Virus record (IMG/VR): IMGVR_UViG_3300042556_001965
Location: 1-23,319 of that record
Origin: a virus
Reading direction: 5' to 3' (one strand)
DNA: 23,319 nt
A model generated the notes under the pieces. The model was not told the origin of the DNA, made no database searches, and was given only the letters and a program-made list of their open reading frames with translations. Below, one piece after another: positions 19,600 through 23,319 of this stretch (position 1 is the stretch's first letter; each line of letters begins with the position of its first letter). The position numbers and the translations under genes are program-made.

Positions 19600-20982
19600 G
19601 TGGCTATCACGACCCGAGTCCAGAGCTACTCCGCTCCCGAGGCCATACCAGGTCAGGGCGTCGGGACTCAGTCTCTCCCGGTCAATGACGGGGAGACGAA
19701 CACGCGCCTAGTCGCGGTCGCTCCTCGCATCGCGGCGTACCGTCAGGCGATGCGCTGCGCTCCGTGTGCGGTAGGAGCTCAGGCCCTCCTCGGGCTCGCG
19801 ACCTCCGCGACGTGGGACGTCGCTCCGGCTCCGGACTCTGCGGCGTCGGAGGCGGCGGCGGAGGTCATCCGGCGGACGCTCGGTCTCGGCGGCTACTCGG
19901 CTCCGGTCATCGAGTGGGATGGTCGGGTCCTGAGTCTCCCTAGCTGGGAGGCCCGTCTCCGTCAGCTCCTCGTCGGCGCGCTTTACGGGTTCAGCCTCGC
20001 GGAGATGGTCGCCTATCCATACCAAGGGACGACCTACATCGACCTCGAGCCTCGCGACCAGTCGAGCATTAGGCGATGGGTATATGAGGGGCGACGCCTC
20101 GTCGCGGTCGACCAGTGGCTCCGGGAGCCCGGCGGTCTGTCAAGCGTCGGCGATGTCCGCATCCCTTACGAGCGGCTCGTCCATCTCGTCTGGCCCTCGC
20201 TCTCCGAGGGCGTCGAGGGCGTCGGGCTCCTCCGTCAGGTCGAGCCGCTCGCTCAGGACTATCGTCGAGCGGCGCAGCTCCGACAGGTCCTCTCCCAGCG
20301 CTACGCGGTCCCGACTCCGACCATCTCCATCGACGAGGAGCGGCTCGCCCGTATAAACGGGACGGCTCCGAGCGCGACGGAGTATGAGGCGGCTCGCGAC
20401 GAGCTCCTCGAGACGCTCCGACGATATACCTCCCATGAGGAGAGCGCGCTCGTCCTCCCATCGTGGGCGACGCTGACGTTCTCGGCTCCATCCTCGGTCG
20501 AGGGCCTCAACGCGACCATCGAAGCTCTCAGCCGAGAAATCCTCCAGGCGTTCTATGCTCAGCATCTCGCCCTCGGGAGCGCTACCTCCTCGGGCGCCTA
20601 CGCGACGGCGCAGACTCACGCGGAGCTCGCGGCGCAGATGGCGGGCGACCTCTGTCAGTGGGTCTCCGAGGGCCTCGCGGGATACCTCCGCGCGATTGTC
20701 CTCGCGAACATCGGGCCGATCCCGCTCGACGAGCTCCCGCGCCTGACATACTCGGGCATCCGGAGCAACTTGTGGGTCGAGAAGGTCTCGGACGTCGTCT
20801 CGCTCCTCTCCGCTGGGGTCATTACTCCGAGCGCAGAGGACGAGCGGGCTATACGTCAGGCGCTCGAGCTCCCGGCTCCGACCCGCGCGGCGGAGGTCCG
20901 CTCCGAGCGTGAGCGTCTCGGTCGGACTCTTCGTCCGGCTCCTCTCTCTCCTCCATCTTCACCTATCCCCGAGGGCGTCTAA
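19600..20982 (+). CDS. Portal protein, DUF935 / Mu gp29-like
   Basis: The 460-aa protein resembles the Mu gp29 (DUF935) portal group. Supporting stretches are AYRQAMRCAPCAVGAQALLGLATSATWDV near the start, LLVGALYGFSLAEMV, DQWLREPGG, RIPYERLVHLVWP, EALSREILQAFYAQHLALGS, AQTHAELAAQMAGDLCQWV and YLRAIVLANIG. Portals form the dodecameric gate through which terminase packages DNA and on which the tail attaches. I prefer GTG 19600 (VAITTRV) because an extended -10 ends 7 nt before it; a GTG at 19564 would place the promoter inside the gene and has no good ribosome-binding site. The Pro-rich tail ends at TAATG with the protease start. Confidence 0.8.
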   Translation: MAITTRVQSYSAPEAIPGQGVGTQSLPVNDGETNTRLVAVAPRIAAYRQAMRCAPCAVGAQALLGLATSATWDVAPAPDSAASEAAAEVIRRTLGLGGYSAPVIEWDGRVLSLPSWEARLRQLLVGALYGFSLAEMVAYPYQGTTYIDLEPRDQSSIRRWVYEGRRLVAVDQWLREPGGLSSVGDVRIPYERLVHLVWPSLSEGVEGVGLLRQVEPLAQDYRRAAQLRQVLSQRYAVPTPTISIDEERLARINGTAPSATEYEAARDELLETLRRYTSHEESALVLPSWATLTFSAPSSVEGLNATIEALSREILQAFYAQHLALGSATSSGAYATAQTHAELAAQMAGDLCQWVSEGLAGYLRAIVLANIGPIPLDELPRLTYSGIRSNLWVEKVSDVVSLLSAGVITPSAEDERAIRQALELPAPTRAAEVRSERERLGRTLRPAPLSPPSSPIPEGV

Positions 20983-22511
20983 TGCCTCTCCTCACTCAGG
21001 AAGAGCTCACTCCTCCCGAGGCGGTCCGCGACGCGGCGCGTCTGGGCGTCGAGCTACATCAGGCCGGGAAGAGCGGCGAGCCTAATCCGGAGACCATCCG
21101 TCGAGCGAATAGCATCGCGGCGGGCGAGCCTCAGTCGGAGGAATGGGCGACGGTCGAGGCTCCGGCATGGTTCGCTCGACATGAGGGCGACTGGGAGGAG
21201 GGCGTCGACGACGTCCCGGGCTCCGAGTCTCCCGGCTATGTCGCGTGGCTCCTCTGGGGCGGCGACCCGGGCGAGGACTGGGTCGAGGGTCTCCAGCAGG
21301 CCTACCTCATCCGACGCGCTCGGGAGCTCGACCAGGGCGGCGACACGGGCGCTCGGGTCCAACCGGGCGTCTCGGCGATGGCTGTCGAGCCGAGTCACGT
21401 CGGCGCGCTCATGTCGGGCGCTCCTCGACGACACATCGAGGGCGCGCTCTCGGTCGTGCATGTCGAGGGCCCTCTCTACCCGATGGATTACTACGGGGCC
21501 CGGATGGAGCTCCGACGCGCTCAGCTTCAGGGCGAGCGGACGGTCGTCCTCCACGTCGACTCCCCGGGCGGCTACGTCTCGGGAGTCCGGGAGACTCGAC
21601 GCGCTATCGCTCGAGCTCGCGACGCGGGGATTTACGTCGTCGCCTACGTCTCCGGGATGGCGGCGTCCGCGGCGCTCTGGGTCGCGGCGGCGGCGGACGA
21701 GATCGTCGCGTCTCCTCTCGCTCAGCTAGGCTCCGTCGGCGTCATCACGACCCTCTACCGCGACGCGGAGCAGGGTCAGACGGTCGAGGTCGTCTCGAGT
21801 CAGACCCCGAAGAAGCGCGCATCCGTCGACGATGCGGATTACATCGCGGGCCTCCAGAGGCGCGTCGATGAGATGGCGGGCGTCATGCTCGCGGAGATTG
21901 CGGCGGACCGCGGGACGACCGTCGAGGCTCTCGGCGATGGGTCCGTCTACGGTGCGGCGGAGGCTGTCTCTCGAGGACTCGCGGACCGTATCGCGTCCGA
22001 GTCCGACGACTGGATGTTTCTCGGAGGCTCGATGCCTCTCGATTATGCGCGGCGTGTCCGGACCGTCACGGCCTCCGCGTCTACCTCAGACGGAGACATG
22101 GAGGCCCTCGACATGAGCGAGGAGAAGAAGGCGCTCGACGCTCAGGTCGAGGCGCTCACGAAGGAGCTGGACGCTGTGCGCGCTCAGCTCGAGGCGGCGG
22201 CGACCGCGGCGCAGAGCGCGACCGCGGAGCTCCAGAAGCGCGACGCGGAGCGCATGGTCGAGACTCACGTCTCGGCGGGGCGCATCCCCCAGGCGCGGCG
22301 CGGTGAGTGGGTCGAGCGGGCGGTTCGCCTCGGGGTCGAGGAGGTCGGGGCGATGCTCTCGGACCTCTCGCCTATCGTCGCGGTCGCGAGCCCGGTCGGT
22401 CATGGTGGCGCGGCGGCGGACGTCGAGACGGTCAAGATGAACCCGCGGGAGGCTGAGGTCGCCCGCGCTAACGACATGCTCGCGCGATTCCGCGGGCTCA
22501 AGGGGGCGTGA
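20982..22511 (+). CDS. Capsid maturation protease (S49/SppA type) fused to scaffold, with an extra N-terminal domain
   Basis: The 509-aa protein has three parts. Residues 1-110 hold a domain seen in several Mu-like phage proteins (TPPEAVRDAARLGVELHQAGKSG, AWFARHEGDWEEG, YVAWLLWGGDPGEDW). Residues about 150-345 are an S49 peptidase with HVDSPGG (191-197), the nucleophile S229 in SGMAASAAL, LGSVGV (249-254) and a likely general base K277 or K278 in TPKKRASVDD. From residue 378 a coiled coil (KKALDAQVEALTKELDAVRAQLE) and a charged tail form a scaffold-like domain. Such fusions cut themselves out of the prohead, as lambda C/Nu3 does. An internal ribosome-binding site allows separate scaffold synthesis (next entry). 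Confidence 0.85.
   Translation: MPLLTQEELTPPEAVRDAARLGVELHQAGKSGEPNPETIRRANSIAAGEPQSEEWATVEAPAWFARHEGDWEEGVDDVPGSESPGYVAWLLWGGDPGEDWVEGLQQAYLIRRARELDQGGDTGARVQPGVSAMAVEPSHVGALMSGAPRRHIEGALSVVHVEGPLYPMDYYGARMELRRAQLQGERTVVLHVDSPGGYVSGVRETRRAIARARDAGIYVVAYVSGMAASAALWVAAAADEIVASPLAQLGSVGVITTLYRDAEQGQTVEVVSSQTPKKRASVDDADYIAGLQRRVDEMAGVMLAEIAADRGTTVEALGDGSVYGAAEAVSRGLADRIASESDDWMFLGGSMPLDYARRVRTVTASASTSDGDMEALDMSEEKKALDAQVEALTKELDAVRAQLEAAATAAQSATAELQKRDAERMVETHVSAGRIPQARRGEWVERAVRLGVEEVGAMLSDLSPIVAVASPVGHGGAAADVETVKMNPREAEVARANDMLARFRGLKGA
22113..22511 (+). CDS. Nested scaffold protein from an internal in-frame start
   Basis: Inside the protease gene, GGAGG (22100-22104) lies 8 nt before ATG 22113, in the same frame as the full gene. 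The product would be 132 aa (MSEEKKALDAQVEALTKELD...) and contain the whole coiled-coil scaffold region without the peptidase. This is the arrangement of lambda Nu3 within C, where the shorter product is the major scaffold. An upstream in-frame ATG at 22098 also exists. The internal start is predicted, not proven. Confidence 0.5.
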   Translation: MSEEKKALDAQVEALTKELDAVRAQLEAAATAAQSATAELQKRDAERMVETHVSAGRIPQARRGEWVERAVRLGVEEVGAMLSDLSPIVAVASPVGHGGAAADVETVKMNPREAEVARANDMLARFRGLKGA

Positions 22512-22512
22512 T

Positions 22513-22908
22513 ATGGCAAGCGTGAATGGTCTCCAGTCGATCAAGTCGTACCGCCTCACGGGGACCGTGACGCGCGGTCGCATCGTCAAGGCGGACGGTC
22601 TGAGCGGCGGCATCGCGGCGGCGGCTCAGGCGACGGGCGCGGGCGAGTACCTCCTCGGCGTGGCTCTGACGAGCGGCGTCGCGGGCGACATCGTCGACGT
22701 CCAGCTTCTCGGCGTGTGTCCGTTCGCGGTCGCGTCGGGCGCCATCGACCCGGGCAAGTTCGTTACGGCGGACGCCTCGGGCAAGCTCGTCGCGGCTGCC
22801 TCGGGCGACCGTATCATCGGCGTCGTCCTGAGCGGCTCGACCTCGACGGGCGCGACCGCTGACGGCGCGACCGCTGAGCTCAACATCCACCATTCAATCT
22901 TCCCCTGA
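22513..22908 (+). CDS. Capsid decoration protein, DUF2190-like
   Basis: The 131-aa small-residue-rich protein has the DUF2190 look: YRLTGTVTRGRIVKADG, YLLGVALTSGVAGDIVDVQLLGV, AIDPGKFVTADASGKLV, IIGVVLSGSTSTGATADGATAELNIHHS. These beta-rich proteins bind the outside of the capsid shell and stabilise it, and their genes sit between protease/scaffold and major capsid genes as here. The ATG at 22513 is 1 base after the protease stop. Confidence 0.75.
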   Translation: MASVNGLQSIKSYRLTGTVTRGRIVKADGLSGGIAAAAQATGAGEYLLGVALTSGVAGDIVDVQLLGVCPFAVASGAIDPGKFVTADASGKLVAAASGDRIIGVVLSGSTSTGATADGATAELNIHHSIFP

Positions 22909-22916
22909 GGTGATAC

Positions 22917-23319
22917 ATGAGCGCTGCTAATCTCTCCCAGCTCGCCCCAGTCTCCCCCATCCTCTCGGGCGCGGCCATCGGCGCGGCTCAGAGCGTGGCG
23001 GGTCTGGTCTTCCCCAAGCTCCCGATCCAGCAGGTCGCCCCGACCGCTCATCGCGGGACGATCTTCGTCGAGGCCTCCTCGGGCTACATGGGCTCGCCCC
23101 AGGTCGTCGCGACGGCTCTCGGCGCTGACTACCCGCGGCGCGCTCTCGGCGCTCCGACCTCCGTCCTCTATAGCTGCGAGGAGTACAAGCTCGCGAGCGA
23201 CGTCATCCCGACGAAGCTCTCCCAGCGGTCGCAGTTCCCGACGGACCTGAGCGAGCGCGAGGCGGGCGCCATCGGGCGCAAGCTCGCCCTCGACATGGAG
23301 ACCCGCACGGCGGACCTCT
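22917..23319 (+). CDS. Major capsid protein, N-terminal part (partial)
   Basis: The frame starts at ATG 22917 after GAGG (22906-22909 region) and runs open to the window end, giving 134 residues. It opens MSAANLSQLAPVSPILSGAA and continues with AAQSVAGLVFPKLPIQQVAP, GTIFVEASSGYMG, YSCEEYKLASDVI, PTDLSEREAGAIGRKLALDMETRTADL. The pattern (a V/FP start, an E-x-Y-x-L-A core and a helix with E-x-R at the cut edge) and the place after the decoration protein are those of Mu-like or HK97-fold major capsid proteins. The main domain lies outside the window. Confidence 0.75.
   Translation, partial: MSAANLSQLAPVSPILSGAAIGAAQSVAGLVFPKLPIQQVAPTAHRGTIFVEASSGYMGSPQVVATALGADYPRRALGAPTSVLYSCEEYKLASDVIPTKLSQRSQFPTDLSEREAGAIGRKLALDMETRTADL

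Noticed and set aside
18156-19610. 484-aa open frame on the - strand covering terL and the following gap
   Set aside because: It is antisense to the clearly coding terL, Arg/Pro/Ser-rich as GC-rich shadow frames are, and lacks recognisable domains. Its QWG-type motifs are the reverse translation of the CRISPR-like units.

Overview
The window is a 23.3 kb stretch of a GC-rich (estimated by eye at two-thirds G+C or more) tailed double-stranded DNA phage, or of a prophage of one. Every convincing gene is on the + strand. Genes are packed with ATGA, GTGA or TAATG stop/start overlaps, and the recognisable products are tail, recombination, replication, lysis, packaging and capsid proteins. No integrase, tRNA, rRNA or ordinary host gene was seen. 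Two lipobox lipoproteins and a small membrane/coiled-coil protein in the lysis region suggest a Gram-negative, high-GC host; this is inference.

Layout. 1-3091: end of the tail module, with the tail end of one gene and a 997-aa tail hub or tip protein. 3091-3414: a three-helix membrane protein, possibly a holin. 3499-6791: first early operon, behind a promoter-like element, with small unknown proteins, a RecT-like annealing protein and SSB. 6793-11774: second early operon, behind a related element, with a small HTH protein, a replication initiator that carries iterons inside its own gene (probable origin), a DnaC-like helicase loader, a zinc-ribbon protein, a RecU-like resolvase and unknown genes. 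11772-12012: a regulatory gap with three extended -10 elements. 12013-16720: M15 endolysin, exported protein, collagen-like tail fibre and a lysis cassette. 16717-18989: an unknown protein and the small and large terminase subunits. 18990-19599: a 610-bp stretch without a conventional gene. 19600-23319: portal, S49 protease with a nested scaffold, decoration protein and the start of the major capsid protein.

Together the genes make one lytic programme. RecT, SSB and RecU serve recombination, the initiator and loader serve theta-type replication from the internal origin, terminase and portal package DNA into a protease-matured shell, and the M15 enzyme with the small membrane and lipoproteins opens the cell.

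The most unusual part is 18990-19599. A good sigma70-type promoter precedes a foldable leader. Two coupled hydrophobic micro-ORFs follow, with good ribosome-binding sites. Next comes a 120-nt element predicted to fold as a cloverleaf: a 9-bp closing stem and three perfect or near-perfect hairpins, one of them a GGAC(TTCG)GTCC hairpin. Two of its arms form a 72-bp-period repeat that looks like a CRISPR repeat-spacer-repeat unit, and 35-bp direct repeats bracket the element. Three other regulatory patterns recur: a hairpin followed by GAAAGG (or GGGAGG) exactly 7 nt before the start codon at four early genes; a shared TTGCAA promoter-like element at both early operons; and a promoter fused to the start codon that predicts leaderless mRNAs for the endolysin and portal genes.
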